From Echinarachnius parma (taxonomy: Eukaryota; Echinodermata; Echinoidea; Clypeasteroida; Echinarachniidae), in the NCBI GenBank assembly GCA_037951105.1, contig JBAMJV010003289.1, positions 62,001 through 126,000 of the forward strand: 64,000 nt of DNA, written 5' to 3'. Made by a program: the position numbers and the translations under genes. Below, piece by piece: positions 11,116 to 23,379 of this stretch. The notes below the pieces were generated by a model. The model saw only the letters and a program-made list of their open reading frames with translations. It did not search any database and was not told where the DNA came from. Within the stretch, counting starts at the first letter, position 1. Each line of letters opens with the position of its first letter.

Positions 11116-14100
11116 GTCAGTGTTTAAATAAATATAATTCTTTCCTCCACGATTTCTTCTATTTCGCTTTACAATTTAGAAATTGCCGAGTATATATAAT
11201 TAACAAACATAACATAAATTAACAGGAGCAATGCATTCATTTTAAACATTGATTGTGCATGAATAAAAAAAAATAGTGTTTAAGTGTCCATCTTTTAGCT
11301 TTAATCTTGGCATTTCTGCTCTAGTTCATTTTGAACATTTGTGCTAACCATGCAGATGCAGTCAAAGTTTTTTTTTCTTACTTGTGGTGCATTTTAAAAT
11401 GTTATCAGTTTAATCAGCGTTGAAGTAACACCCATTTTCCGTGTTTCCATTCAGACTGTAGACTCTAGACTGTAGACTGTGTGTGTATATGATTGATTGT
11501 TTTAATAACGCTTAACTTTCAGCTCCTACGATTAGTTGTTACAATAACGTCTTATCGTAAAATACAAAGCGTCGGCATCTTTTACAAGTCTTCAAAACGG
11601 CTTCAACTAGTTCTTTCTCTATCTCGCTGTATTTTCTCTGTTTGCAAAGATTTCATATTTATACCTCGGGATATTTTCTAGACTAATATAGATCGGTAAA
11701 CAATACAAAGTACTTCTGACCCAGGGAGCTTTGCTAAACACACATTCGAGAATAAATCTCTAGAAATTAACAAAACGTGGGTTCTTTAGTCCTAAGATCG
11801 TGTCATTTCGATAGCTGCATGATGATGCGATAACGCAATGCCACTTTATATACAGCCAGATACGCAGCTTATAGGGAGGGGAGAGGGAATGATAGCCCCG
11901 CCCCCTCATGTTGGGACCCCACTTCGCCTCCTTTGGACGAAATCAGACAATATAAGTAATATATGTGTTACTTGATTGTAGATGCCAGCTCTATACTACT
12001 CCCATATGGGATCCATCGCCCTTTCCCCCCTTCTTTGCTACCCTTCTTTCCCACTCGTCTGCTCGGAGTATGGCTACGCCATTTTACGCCGGTTTTCTAC
12101 ACCCATTCGAGTTCACGTGATGACAGGGCTAGATTAGATCAGTTGTTGGGCTAAGGTCATAATCGCGCCTAAGAGCGAGTCCTAATCTCGGTTCAGGAGA
12201 CTGAAGAAATGTTCCGCACAATTTCGCAAAAAAGTTTTACTTTGGCGATTTTTCTTTCTCTTCCGTGCTTCATCGCGGAATTTTAATATTAATTATTGTG
12301 GTTTTGGACAAAATTGTTTTAAAATTGTACAATACTAAAATTGTCATGATGATTAAATAAGTTTAGATTGTCCAAAGAAACTGATCACTCTTAAAACAAA
12401 AGTATATTGTAATACAGAGAGACGTTTTGCTAATTCTGACAGAATGTAATTCAATGTATACTGCAAGTTTAGCACTTCAAACGCAGAGGTCTACGTCATT
12501 AAAACATTATGTATACATGCAAAGAACACACTGATAGAGCCTTGTCGAGAGACTAATAAGACTAACGATGCTTGGTTATAAACTTTGATTTGTCGAGAAC
12601 CGGGTTGTAGAACAACGAGGGGGTCATGAGGGTCAGCAGCGAAAAGAGCAAAGACCTCCGACGCATCTTGCGCTCGAGAGAGCCCCGTCAGACCCACCTC
12701 TCTTCGGCCCTTTAACTCTTTAAATACTCGTGACAATGCCGATCTAGTGACAAAGTGTCATTGGGGTAAGCAGTGGTGCCTACAAGGGGGAAGAAAAGGT
12801 AGCAATCGCCCCCCCCCCCCAATGGAAACTTTACCCCTCTCCTGCTTGCCTCCTCAATGTGGATTATTACATAAATAGACAGATAACCAATTCCATCTTC
12901 ATACAGTGACGTACTCTGTATCCCCCCTCTAATATTGGTAATGGAGCAGCATGAGCCATTAATGAATTATGGTATTATATATTTCGTTATGGTTGTTTCT
13001 CATAGGGGGAGGGGGAGGGGGTAGACAGGGGGTAAGCCTCCCATCTGCAGATTATTGCACTTCTCCTCCTGTTGCCCCCCCCCCCCCCCCACTCTTCGGC
13101 AAGTAAGACAATAAATACACCATCATTATTCTTTGCTGCTCACTGTTCCCCCTCCTCCTTTGTGGAAGTAGGGCAGTGTGAGCATAACCATGGATAGTGT
13201 ACTATCCATGGCATAACAATGTATTTTGTGGTTATGTGCTCTTCATTAAGGGTGTCAAGGGGGACAACAAGCGGGTAACTAGCCCATCAACCATGTCAAC
13301 GAGATCTTTCTCCTACCCTTTCCCCTCTTTATGGAAAAGAATTATAAAGAAATATATATTACCACATTTAGTTTTGTTCCACTAGGCCACGCTGAACCCC
13401 TTTTTGTTCCCGTCTGGTTTTACCCTGACTACGCCTTGACATAGTGGGTACGGATGGTACACAGAAAGTCACATGTGCGCTGCAGACCCTGCAAGAAGGG
13501 TTAACAAAGTCCATTCTTTCCCGTCAGCGCTATAAATCATAACTGCTGCTATTGAATTGATGCGAGAATTCTGCATTCAACAACAACAAAAAGAATGTTT
13601 GACAAGATTATACATACAGTACTTTAAATCGATGCGTAATATTTCATGAGTGTTTTTTTCCTCTCACTCCTCCTCACCTTTGTTACTTAAACGTTCCTGT
13701 CTAAAGTTTGATTAAATACACTTCTTTGACTTGGCGTTGCTGCTGGCCTTTTCATCATAATCACCGGTACGTCCCATCAAAATCGGGGTATTCGTTTACT
13801 TTTTGCCCATTATTCATGATTTTGTTTAGCTTATTCCTGCACCTACCACCTCTACTTGTAACTGGTTGATATACGAGTCTGCAATGAAAAGAAAAGTCAA
13901 CATTATCACAAGTGCAGTGACTTAAAAGTGTTGCTTTCATTTGATTTGCATGTTTATTAACACTTCATATGCAGAGGACATAGCTTATATACTCTGACAT
14001 TTAAATCATCATCTAACGACAATTGCAAGGACCTAAATTGTAAGACACAAATATTGAATTGTGTTTTTTTCTTATCAGATCAGGGATTTGATAAACAATA

Positions 14101-14484
14101 TTAATTCCGTACAATTTGCTCTACACAGAACACAATTCGCGGCATTATTGTCCCCAAACTTCGAAATAATAAATGATGATCTGAAGAAAATGGCAAATAA
14201 ACATTTATATAAGTAATTTATTTATACTATTTTATAATTCAAGTTTGTCTTCTTTTTCCAACATCCAACATAATCCAATATCGGATATCCTTGTTTCTAA
14301 CTGTGCGGATACAGGACAAGTGACACCAAGGCAGTTTGCCTAAAGCATGGCATACAGCATGCATCAGAGAATGGTTGAATGACGTACTAATGATATAACA
14401 ATAGTCATTAGTATAAGTATGATGTTTATAAAACCACGTTTACCATAATTATTATGCTTTGCTTACATATAATTTTGTGTTATG

Positions 14485-14565
14485 GTTACACTGCGCGGAG
14501 TGCTGGACAACCCATAGACTCTGGACAGAAGTCTTAGAGCCGATCATCCAGACGCCGGATACGGG
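14485..14565 (+). pseudogene. Degenerate copy of P450 exon 2
   Basis: CACTGCGCGGAGTGCTGG at 14490 resembles exon 2 CACTGCGCAGAGGGCTGG, and further on TTAGAGCCGATCATCCAG resembles CTGGAGCCGATCATCAAG at the exon's other end. The middle is not conserved and is shorter. It lies about 320 bases upstream of the true exon and looks like an old partial exon duplication. Confidence 0.45.
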
Positions 14566-14808
14566 GTGACCCAGGCCAGAGAGTCTTTGCATAACTCCTT
14601 GAGTGCCAGTGTCACATATTTGCACAACACAATAATAATATACACACACATGTCACAGAGCTGTAAAATCCCTGACACTCAAAGAGTTAATATACTGCGC
14701 TCGTGGGATGGGTCTGGAAGGTATATGCATTTAGCCAGTCGTCCATGAGGATTATATTAACACTATTTTCTTTTCTTTCATTTTTGTTGGTTACTGTTCA
14801 TATTGCAG

Positions 14809-14951
14809 GTATCTTTGTATCGCACTGCGCAGAGGGCTGGGCCTCTCAGAGGCGCTTTGCCCACACCACCCTGAGGGGGATGGGCTTCGGCAAGGTAGCC
14901 CTGGAGCCGATCATCAAGGAAGAGGTGGAAGATACAATCAAACAGTTCACG
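14809..14951 (+). CDS. P450 exon 2 (helix C)
   Basis: 143 nt following a pyrimidine-rich acceptor (...TATTGCAG) and ending ACG before GTAAGC. It completes the split Gly codon of exon 1 and reads GIFVSHCAEGWASQRRFAHTTLRGMGFGKVALEP. The WxxxR motif of helix C, whose Trp and Arg contact the heme propionates, is present as WASQR. Confidence 0.9.
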
Positions 14952-17900
14952 GTAAGCGTAGAATAATTGGCATCTTGCGTATAGTTACACATTTGCCCAC
15001 TTAACTCGCGGTGAAGATGATTGAATTTTGTTCAAGCATGCATGCAGATACTAGACTATTTCTACTCGGATTTGGAAGGAAGACTGTTGGTTCATTGACA
15101 TTATTCTGACCAGACAAATCCGATACAAATGTTATTTGATGACGAAAGTGGATTTGTAGATGCCTGTCGAACGAGTTGACATACCATGTATACTGTGTGC
15201 ATACTCACAAAGTAACTATGAATACAATGATAACAATAAGTTAAATGACATTTGATCATGAACATTTTCTAGTGTAGTAATGTTTATGTCTATATTTGAA
15301 AGCATGCAAACAAGATAATACAAAGCTGAGAAATAACGAACTGTTATATCGGAATATTTTTCTTTGTAACTTGTATACATTGTTTTTTTAAATGTACTTG
15401 TACATAGTGTTTTTATTTGTATGTCGCTCTTATACTAATAAACTGAGTGTTCATTGTGGAATAAAAGTATTTTCATTCACATAATTAGGATAAGATATAG
15501 AGTTGATATGAGAATAAAGGAAATGCAATATCATGAAAATGATGTATGAGGTATAAGAAAAGGTTATGACATAACGCAGTATCGCTAACGGAAATACATT
15601 GTTGAGATGATTTACTATTATATCATTGTAAGTAGAGATATAAGTAATCCCCAAAAGATGTGGATATCAGCGGAGATTTCGTTATTGTCATATCGCTGTA
15701 TATACATTTGATTGTTGTAATGAGAGGAAAGTATTTAATTCATTATTACATGAAAAGGGCCGCTAAGTGCGTTTACCTGGTTGGGATGTTAACAAACTGT
15801 ATAACAGTTGATACAGATGAAATGATACGGAATCTGCGACAAGAAACGTGTAAGTGCCCAACGCGCATTACCACAAATAAGTAATGATTATTTTTGCGGT
15901 ATTGCGAGTAGGTATTCATCGACAAGATGCCAGGTTTGATTTATTTCTCCAAATGATGTCACTCTCCGTAAAGTGCAAGTTCAAATCGGAAAACACAACC
16001 TTAATATATTTATTCCGGTACACATCTATTCCCCTGATCATCTTAACATCGTTGAGGTATTTGGATTTAATGTAGAAACATTTCCGCACTGTATTTTCTA
16101 CCTTCGCTCGCGATAACATTATGCTATAAATTCTCCGAACTTGGCACTGTTGTTAGTAAACCACAAAGTGCCATCATATTGCATCATATTCATACATGGA
16201 TTCTACAGTGATTAAATACAGCTGGCATGGCATGGTGACTCTTAACTTTCTATAGTGAGTTCAGTCAGTTCATCTCGCATCGGTTATACATTGGAGTATG
16301 TTTCGTACCCTTTCTTTTCTTTACTACTATTCCTATCTATGTTTTAAAGAGATTTTCTTCTATTTCCCCTTTACTAGGCGTACTTCTCCCGTTTGTGAAT
16401 CTTCTTAATAGAAAAGAAAGCGGCATTACACATCTGCCGAATTCAAATGATTTGAATAAACAAACATGATTTATATTTACCATAAACAAGACATAGATTA
16501 TATCACTTTATTTTCCCAATTCCAACGATGTCGGTAATATAGCATTGATTGTGTAAGGTAACGTAATGAACATGTATTAAAAAAGAAATCTTACTATTGT
16601 ATTATCCGCTCTAGGAATGGAGGGATATAGGCTACGAGAATCACTGTCATCATTTTATTTTGACCGGAAATAAATACAAAAAGGGGCAGTTTGCCTTCTG
16701 TATAGCTATAGAAATGCTACATATTGCCCCCACTCTTATCGATTAACTAATTCTTCATCCCCCTCGAGCTAAATCTCCACTTCAATAATTGTCTTGTTGT
16801 CTCTTCAATTTCATTTATTTGGCGGATGAATATTTCTACCGCGTTTCCTGGGGCCATTGATTCGTAGCTTTGTGTTACATTTCTTTCAATTCGACTTTCC
16901 TTTTCCATTAAGAAATCAGTTAGAATGATAATGAAGATTGCATTTTCTCTATTGTGGATGCATTTCTCTACAACATAAATTGATTTTTTTGGTGAAGTCA
17001 TTATCATAATAATAAATTTCTGATATAACGATGTCGTTTTTAATTACACAATCGTAAAAGGCCAACCACTATCGAGATTGTGCATCGCTCGTCATGTTTG
17101 ATGCACCAGGTATACTGCAAGAAACTTCATTATTTTTGCAATATAGAAATACATTTATTTAGGACTATTCAAAAATTCATTTTATTATCCATTTGTTGGT
17201 TGATTTCATTGTAAAAAAATAAATCCTAATTGTGAAATATGGAACTTACTTTCAATAAACATCAGATCAAATTTATAGTTTTCCTAAAACAATGCTAATG
17301 CAATTTTGAATTTGAATTCATAAAGAAGCACATTTCGCCTTGGTATACGTTTTAATCTGAAAGAAAACAAATATGATTATATTTTAATTATTATTCCTTT
17401 CTATTTTTTCACAAAAATGTGCCATATTATCAACACAATTTCCATAACTTCGAAATTAACTACAGTATACACTACAATTACAATACGCCTGATAATTAAA
17501 GCGGTAGATTATCAGAAAGCCAACACAATAATTTTAAAATGGCTATACGTAGATCACGTCACGCATACTACTATACTCTCTTCCCTCTAAATTGTAATAA
17601 TCAAGGCGACTTCCAAATGCCAATTTGAACATTTATGCGGAAAGGGAGAACTGCCAGAATATGATATAATTGTTATTGTTCTTAAGATATACTTGATTAA
17701 TGATTTTCTTCAACATTGTTTGTGAGTCTTTTGTGTGGTTTTGAATCCATTTAATATAATGCTTACTAAGGGCGCTTATACATGAGAATGAGTCCTCGAT
17801 CTTCAAGATCTCGTAAACCTTTGAAATTCTTAGATTGAACAAAGCGAAACACTTACTCTTCTATTTTAATATCATTCCTTCATTATCGGTTTTACATCAT

Positions 17901-17992
17901 GTTTTATGCGAATACAAAATTCCACAGTACTCGGTTATCTTTTAAGCATGTTTGGAATATGCGTCATTTATTAATTTAGAATGTATATTATG

Positions 17993-18559
17993 ATAAAGGG
18001 GTATTCCGGGCCTTATAAAACTATTCGTTATTCAAATAAGCATAACGAGAGGAATAATTGGTGAAAATTTGATCACAATCGGACAAGAAACACGGGAGTT
18101 ATACCTATTTGAACATCATGTAGTAATGAGCGATCGTTTCAAAATTGCCGCTAATTGCAACATCATTCACGAGCAACTCGCCATGGCTTTATTACATAAA
18201 AATACACTTATTTCTCATTTTCATAGCTAAAAATTAATTTTTCTCTGCTTGTTTTCACGAATTCATAGAACAATATCGATGGGCCTACCTCATTGGAATT
18301 TGTAAGCTCATTAATTTGCTTTGTTATGAAGAAAATTTCAATTTTGTAAAATTTCCATGTAGAAGTCAAAATGGCTGCAGCTCGTAAGTGACGTCACGAT
18401 CTATAGCAATTGCGAACGATACTAAAAATCGGAGCACAGTTCATCCTGTCATAACTTTTGTATTGCTCTACCGTTTTGGCTGAGATTTTCGATAATGATT
18501 CTTCATATTCACCTCATTTTATAGCAGACATCACATTTCTTGGTGGAATTCCCATTTAA
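17993..18559. mobile_element. Possible TTAA-type inverted-repeat element in P450 intron 2
   Basis: The left end ATAAAGGGGTATTCCGG and the right end GGTGGAATTCCCATTTAA are imperfect inverted repeats, and the right end carries TTAA. The inside is non-coding. It ends only about 65 bases before exon 3. It resembles the other TTAA-AGGG families in the window but is not the same sequence. Confidence 0.45.
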
Positions 18560-18624
18560 CTTTCGCTTAGAAAATCTTAATTGCATGTTGATTTCTTTTT
18601 TTTATTCACAATTATCGTTTTAAG

Positions 18625-19154
18625 GTGCATGCAGGAAAGCCTTTCGATCCACAAGAGACGCTAGCCCTGAATGCATCGAACATCATCTGCCGGCTGACGT
18701 TCGGCCATCGCTTCGAGCACAGCGACCCAGAATTCCATCAGCTCATGACATACCTGCGAAGCATCATGGGATTCCGGGCGGAAGAAGAGGTCATGGTGTT
18801 CCCGTTCCTCAGACATTTCTACTCCCGCAAGGAAAGATGGAGAGACACAGCGAGTCATGTCAGTCATTCTACAAGTATTTCGGCTGCAAGATTACTGAAC
18901 ATAGGGCGATAATCAATGCGCGGCTGTCTGACGCCTCGACTTCGACTGACCCGGAAGTACATGATTTTATTGACGCCTACCTGCTGCATGCACGCACCGA
19001 CCCCGTGCACTTCAATGACGACGAACTGAAGGTCGTTCTCTGTGACCTCTTCATAGCTGGGTCAGATACCGTATCAACTACTATAAGCTGGGCAATACTC
19101 TACATGGCGGCGTACCAGGATATACAAGAAAAAGTCCGGGCAGAAATTCATGAG
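18625..19154 (+). CDS. P450 exon 3 (helices F-I), one frameshift
   Basis: 530 nt. The first part reads in frame from VHAGKPFDPQETLALNASN to about YSRKERWRDTASHV. From about 18850 the P450 sequence continues one base earlier, as SFYKYFGCKITEHRAIIN through to the helix I motif LFIAGSDTVSTTISW and VRAEIHE before GTAATA at 19155. The shift equals loss of one base near 18855-18865, where GTCATGTCAGTCATTC is itself repetitive. Confidence 0.88.
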
Positions 19155-19244
19155 GTAATATAACAAATAACATGAAGTGAAATAGTACTGAAAACTAATC
19201 AATCGACTGTGTAATAAAACGAGAGTCAGTATATAGGAACATAC

Positions 19245-19475
19245 AGCTTTCGATCCAAGCAGGTCACTATAATACTGATCTAACGAAGAACCTGCTAGGA
19301 TCCGAAAGCTAGGCTCCTTGACTCCCCCCCCCAAAAAAACAAACAAAAACAAAACAAAACAAAACAAAAACAACAACCGGAACAAAGTAAAAAGTACTTT
19401 TTATTGGGGTATAGCTTTCCGATCCCAGCAGGTCACTACTGATATCTGACGAAGAACCTACTAGGATCGAAAGCT
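19245..19475. repeat. Two tandem stem-loop units in P450 intron 3
   Basis: AGCTTTCGATCCAAGCAGGT at 19245 pairs with ACCTGCTAGGATCCGAAAGCT ending at 19310. A second copy of the same hairpin lies at 19413-19475. The 168-bp unit also includes a C-run and an AAAAC-rich stretch. Confidence 0.7.
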
Positions 19476-19845
19476 AGGCTCTTTGACTCTTTCCCCCAAC
19501 AAAAACGGAAACAAAGTAAAACAAAATACTTTTAGGAACCTTGGTGGCGAGGGAAGCGAAATGAGTCGAGGTATATTTTCTAGACAAGATTTTGTTTTAG
19601 ATGATCACAAGGTGGCGACAGCATGACAAATTCAACCAATCCGTTTACTCCTGCAGATTGCAGCTATCACACCCTCTACCCCTCTCTCTCTATATACATA
19701 TATTCGCAAGGTTGGCTGTGACCTTGGTTCTTGGTACTTTGTAGTTTAATCCTTCTGAATACTCCAAGGAGTTTGAACTGGAGGAGGGTCAGAGAGAATG
19801 GTTAGCCTCTATTAACAAATATAACCAATGCGATTTCCCCTGCAG

Positions 19846-20027
19846 GTTGTAGGTGATGGAAGCATATCTCTGTCGCATCGTGGGCGCATGCCATACACAG
19901 AAGCCACACTAATGGAGCTACAACGACTCGCTAGCGTCATCCCCATCAACCCACACGCTGCCTACACGGACTCGGAGCTGGGGTGGCTTCAAGATCCCAA
20001 GGGTACTCGGATCTGGATCAACATGTG
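19846..20027 (+). CDS. P450 exon 4 (helix K, ExxR)
   Basis: Reads VVGDGSISLSHRGRMPYTEA, then a segment with ELQR, then NPHAAYTDSELG and KGTRIWINMW. ELQR is the invariant ExxR of helix K. RMPYTEA and PKGT are hallmarks of CYP2-type proteins. The exon ends in a split Trp codon. It is followed by a 14-base C run (20041-20054). Confidence 0.9.
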
Positions 20028-20459
20028 GTAGGTAGTGTGCCCCCCCCCCCCCCCAACTCGTCTATTCGCATTGCGTGCTTACCCTATCTTAGTTTGACAT
20101 TGGCTGCATCATTAATGCCACATGGCATGCATCAGACACAGATTGGACCCCTTTGAAGCCGACAAGAGTAATCCATCCTACAATCATTCATGAAATAAGA
20201 AGTTACTATAAAGAGACAGATAATTAAAGTAGCAAATCAATTAGTGGCATATTGTTAAGAAGACGACATCTTTGTATCAAGTAAGTTTGAACACTTCCTC
20301 ATCCCACGGTTTCTATTGCAATCACTTCAACAGTAAACATAAATCCTATGTTATTTCATATCCTAACTATCATGACTATGGTACTTCATTTACATCTGGG
20401 GAAGAAATGAACGTGATGACTCTAACTTGAATCGCGTTCCCCTTCCTATACTTGCGCAG

Positions 20460-20579
20460 GTCTCTATTCCACGACTCAGATGAATGGCCGAACCCAAGAA
20501 GTGCGACCCGACTCGCTTCCTGCTGTAAGGATGGTTCCAAGGTGGTACATAAGGACAGCTACTTGCCCTTGCTCCGCTG
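20460..20579 (+). CDS. P450 exon 5 (meander), three frameshifts
   Basis: Begins WSLFHDSDEWPNP in frame. It then continues one base out as KKCDPTRFL (the PxRF of the meander), returns to frame as KDGSKVVHKDSYLP, and needs a third shift to give SAG across the junction with the next exon. The single-base changes lie near 20494, 20522 and 20570. All three pieces match the expected P450 order without other gaps. Confidence 0.8.
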
Positions 20580-21149
20580 GTAAAGCTTTTAATATTCATT
20601 TTGTTTGTTGATGAAAAATAACTTGCGAGTTGCTTGTTGGTTGTATTATTTTTTACGTAATTTGTTACGTGTGATTTAAAGGGAGTGTCCGGCTTTTAAC
20701 AAATCGTCCTGACAGTTTCCCAGAGGACGGATGGGGATTGAATGTAACACACACACCCAAAAAACACAGATCCAACAATCATATAATTTGGATTCTACGA
20801 ATGAAAAACGAATGTGTAGAATCATCCCTTCATCGAACTATATTATATCGGCCAATAAATGTGCAATATTTGATTTATTCTTGTAAAGGTATTGCAAAGC
20901 CGACATTTTTAAAGTTATACAACGGAAAAGGGTCTCAATAATAAGGAATATATAATAATATGAAGTCAGTTTTTTATGTTATAAGTTATATGTTATTTTT
21001 TTTAGTATTCGCTTACGCCGTTGTGTTCGATCACAATTGGTATTATGTGTTCAAATGGTTGGAAACATCGCACATTTACGATGGCACAGAGAGGGAACTT
21101 ATGTATGGCAGAGCACGGGCGTCGATCTGTGATTGATACCCATTGATCA

Positions 21150-21169
21150 GGGGGGGGGGGGGGGGGGGG
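21150..21169. repeat. Poly-G tract
   Basis: About 20 consecutive G in P450 intron 5. Confidence 0.9.
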
Positions 21170-21607
21170 TGATCCAATCATCAATCCCCCCTAATGAATT
21201 GGTATCGTAGCCCATAATGCAGAGATATGACCGTAATCTAGACCACAATGAATGACTTTGGTCCTGCAATATGACGTTTTGCCTATAATTGAAAACGATA
21301 TTACGAATTATAATTGATTTGATGTTTATAATTTATGAAACAATGTTTTTTGTATATTTTTGACGGCCAAATAATTCGCACTTTACTCTGGAAATGAGAA
21401 ATAAATGTGCGGCTCTCCATAAAACAATAGGTGTTTCCAACCAATTGTTAACATTCCAACCAGTCTATTTATAGGTTACACCCTTTACATGCCGTCTGTA
21501 TTGAAGCTTATACCATGTATACAGTATTCATTTATGTTGTCTACTTTAGTTTACGATCATCGATAGCAAGAGTTGATTATCAGTTGATATTTTGTGTCTG
21601 TTCACAG

Positions 21608-21823
21608 GGCGTCCGGGCGTATGCATGGGAGAACTGCTCGCCAAGATGGAGCTTTTCCTCTTCTTCACAACTCTGATCCAGCACTTCAAGTTCGAGTTCG
21701 CTGATCCAAATCATCGGCCGTCTTTCGAGGGAGTGGTGGGCCCTCAACAGACAACCCAGGCCCGACGAGGTTCGGGCCGTTCCGAGAGCAGCGAAAGTGC
21801 AACGACTAGTACGTGATGAGTAG
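21608..21823 (+). CDS. P450 exon 6 (heme-Cys loop, C-terminus), one frameshift
   Basis: Joins as SAG/RPGVCMGELLAKMELFLFF, giving the proximal Cys, and continues FADPNHRPSFEGVVG. One base is extra in GGGCCC at about 21742. After it the P450 C-terminus is LNRQPRPDEVRAVPRAAKV and so on to TAG at 21821-21823. Relative to FxxGxRxCxG there is one extra residue (RPG before VC), so the conserved Arg two before Cys is lost. Confidence 0.85.
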
Positions 21824-22225
21824 AATTCGTGAAACATCCGCATTGGACAAACAAAATAATAATGAGATGGTTCTAATTCTCTCACTAAAGACACACAGTC
21901 ATAATGAATCATCAAGACATTATACATTATTATTGTATTTTCGAAAATAATGTTCTTAATTTTAACGCATCATTTTCTTATGACAAAGTTGTGGATGCTG
22001 TCAAACGGATTTACATGTCTGGGTCATTTAAAATGTGTCCTTAGCTTACTTGAATGTTTTGTGTTTTTGTTATCAATCAAGTGTCAACACTTGTTAGAGT
22101 TATGTTAAAATACATAACTATCAAAGAACATAACAAAACGCATTGTTACACCAGCTGACATTTCCAGTACCAATGGTCTCTCCTTATTGTCGATAGATAG
22201 TAAGGACCAACCTCACCTACCAACC

Positions 22226-22448
22226 TGCAGTGGCGTAGCGTGGTCGGAGTGATTGGATACTTTTTTTTTGGGGGGGGGGGGGGGTGAGGGGCGGATGCCA
22301 TATGTATTTCCTTGTTTTTTGGTTTGTAAATGTCCCCTTATGTTTTCAATTTTTTTCCTAAAAATTATTGGGTGGGGGGGGGGGGGGGGGGAGGGGGAGC
22401 ACGTGCCCCCACGTGACCCCCCCCCCCCCTTCCGTAGCTACGCCGATG
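22226..22448. mobile_element. Poly-G-bearing repeat, copy A
   Basis: Begins near AGTGGCGTAGCGTGGTCGGA and ends CCGTAGCTACGCCG, an imperfect inverted pair. The inside (AAATGTCCCCTTATGTTTTC, AAATTATTGGG plus long G runs, GCACGTGCC) matches 44700-44905. It is a dispersed non-coding repeat rather than a gene. Confidence 0.6.
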
Positions 22449-22679
22449 TTGTGATTAGTATTACTTTGCAACCATACTTCAAACTGATGTCAATCCCTAT
22501 GTCACTATGTTTATTCAAATGATTATTATTATACAGCGATGATGGCGCTATAATAATAGTTCTGTGGTACATATTGATGGGTACTGTAAGTGCTAGTGTG
22601 ATGATAATTGTATTGACAAACCTACAGTTAAAATAAAAAGGATATAGTGGCAACTAATTAAATACAGTGTGCGGAGACT

Positions 22680-22975
22680 GTGATGAATCGCATTATCCCA
22701 TGGCGGCAACAGGCGGGAGGGGGGTGGACATGCCCCCCCCCCCCCATTTTCTTTCATAAGTGTATATATTATGTATGTCTGATCCATATATTTCACTCTG
22801 ACATACATTGTGTATGTGAAATTTCTGTCTCAGATATGAACCAAGTCGCACAATTTCAAGGCCGAAAGTGCAAAAGCTCCCGACTGTAGGAGGGGGAGTC
22901 CCACACCCTCCCTCGCCGATGTCCCCCCCCCCCCCACCATTTCGAAAATCTGTTGACGCCCATGGCTTATCCGAT
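22680..22975. repeat. Dispersed repeat with C runs, related to 43965-44540
   Basis: Contains the block ATGAACCAAGTCGCACAATTTCAAGGCCGAAAGTGCAAAAGCTCCC in diverged form, found also near 43985 and 44337 (CACCAGATTGCA..TTTCAAGT..GCAAAAGCTCCC). It is flanked by C runs at 22733-22745 and 22923-22935. Confidence 0.55.
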
Positions 22976-23078
22976 GCCGATGAGCTGTAATACTCTTAGT
23001 TGTGTTATGGGCTCCGTTGCAGAAATAGTCGCAATTGCAAGTCAGGGGGTGTATTCAGTAAACGATTTTAAGTTTAGA

Positions 23079-23178
23079 AATTTATTGTATCTACGCCATA
23101 TCTACGTCACTAAAACTATAACATTTATAGCGATTTGCTAAAATATATTTTAGTGACGTGGATATGACGAAGGTACAA
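23079..23178. repeat. Imperfect inverted repeat (MITE-like hairpin)
   Basis: TATCTACGTCACTAAAA pairs with TTTTAGTGACGTGGATA, and the outer ATTGTATCT..GCCATA pairs loosely with TATGACGAAGGTACAAT. No coding capacity. Confidence 0.6.
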
Positions 23179-23281
23179 TACATACCAGGATTCATGTTTA
23201 CTATACATGCGCAAATCTGATTGGTTCAAATGAGCATTATGTTCAATTATAGAAGGACATTTTTACATTTGTTTGCAACGG

Positions 23282-23362
23282 GGCACTGGTCTAGTGTTCA
23301 GTGTTATGCATGATATGCATAGCCTGCACGAGTCGATCATGGGTTCGAAACTAGGTTGAGTC
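23282..23362 (+). ncRNA. tRNA-like (SINE head) sequence
   Basis: GCACTGGTCTAGTGTTCAG resembles a tRNA A box, and 50 bases on ATGGGTTCGAAACTAGG carries a B box (GGTTCGAAAC). The cloverleaf is poor, so a tRNA-derived SINE head or old tRNA pseudogene is more likely than a working tRNA. Confidence 0.4.
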
Positions 23363-23379
23363 TCTCGGATGACTTAACT

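Larger units (their letters stand above)
10737..21823 (+). pseudogene. CYP2-like cytochrome P450 gene, six exons, frameshifted
   Basis: Encodes an ER-anchored heme monooxygenase of the CYP2 clan (by family knowledge: it oxidises lipophilic substrates with electrons from P450 reductase). Exons: 10737-11115, 14809-14951, 18625-19154, 19846-20027, 20460-20579, 21608-21823; all introns are GT-AG. Concatenated length is 1570 nt, about 523 codons, close to the usual 500 aa. Visible in order: N-terminal membrane anchor (residues 18-38), proline hinge PPGPRGLPLVGN, helix C WASQRRFAHTTLR, helix I AGSDTVSTT, helix K ELQR (ExxR), the meander WPNP..CDPTRFL, the heme Cys region SAGRPGVCMGE, and the usual C-terminal block RQPRPDEVRAVPR. 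Five single-base indels break the frame (one in exon 3, three in exon 5, one in exon 6). The net shift of +1 agrees with 1570 = 3 x 523 + 1. It is either a recent pseudogene or a real gene with assembly indels. The P450 family call is certain; functionality is not. Confidence 0.9.

Noticed and set aside
12491-12736. 81-aa minus-strand frame in P450 intron 1
   Set aside because: No recognised motif, no splice context and only one frame; likely chance.
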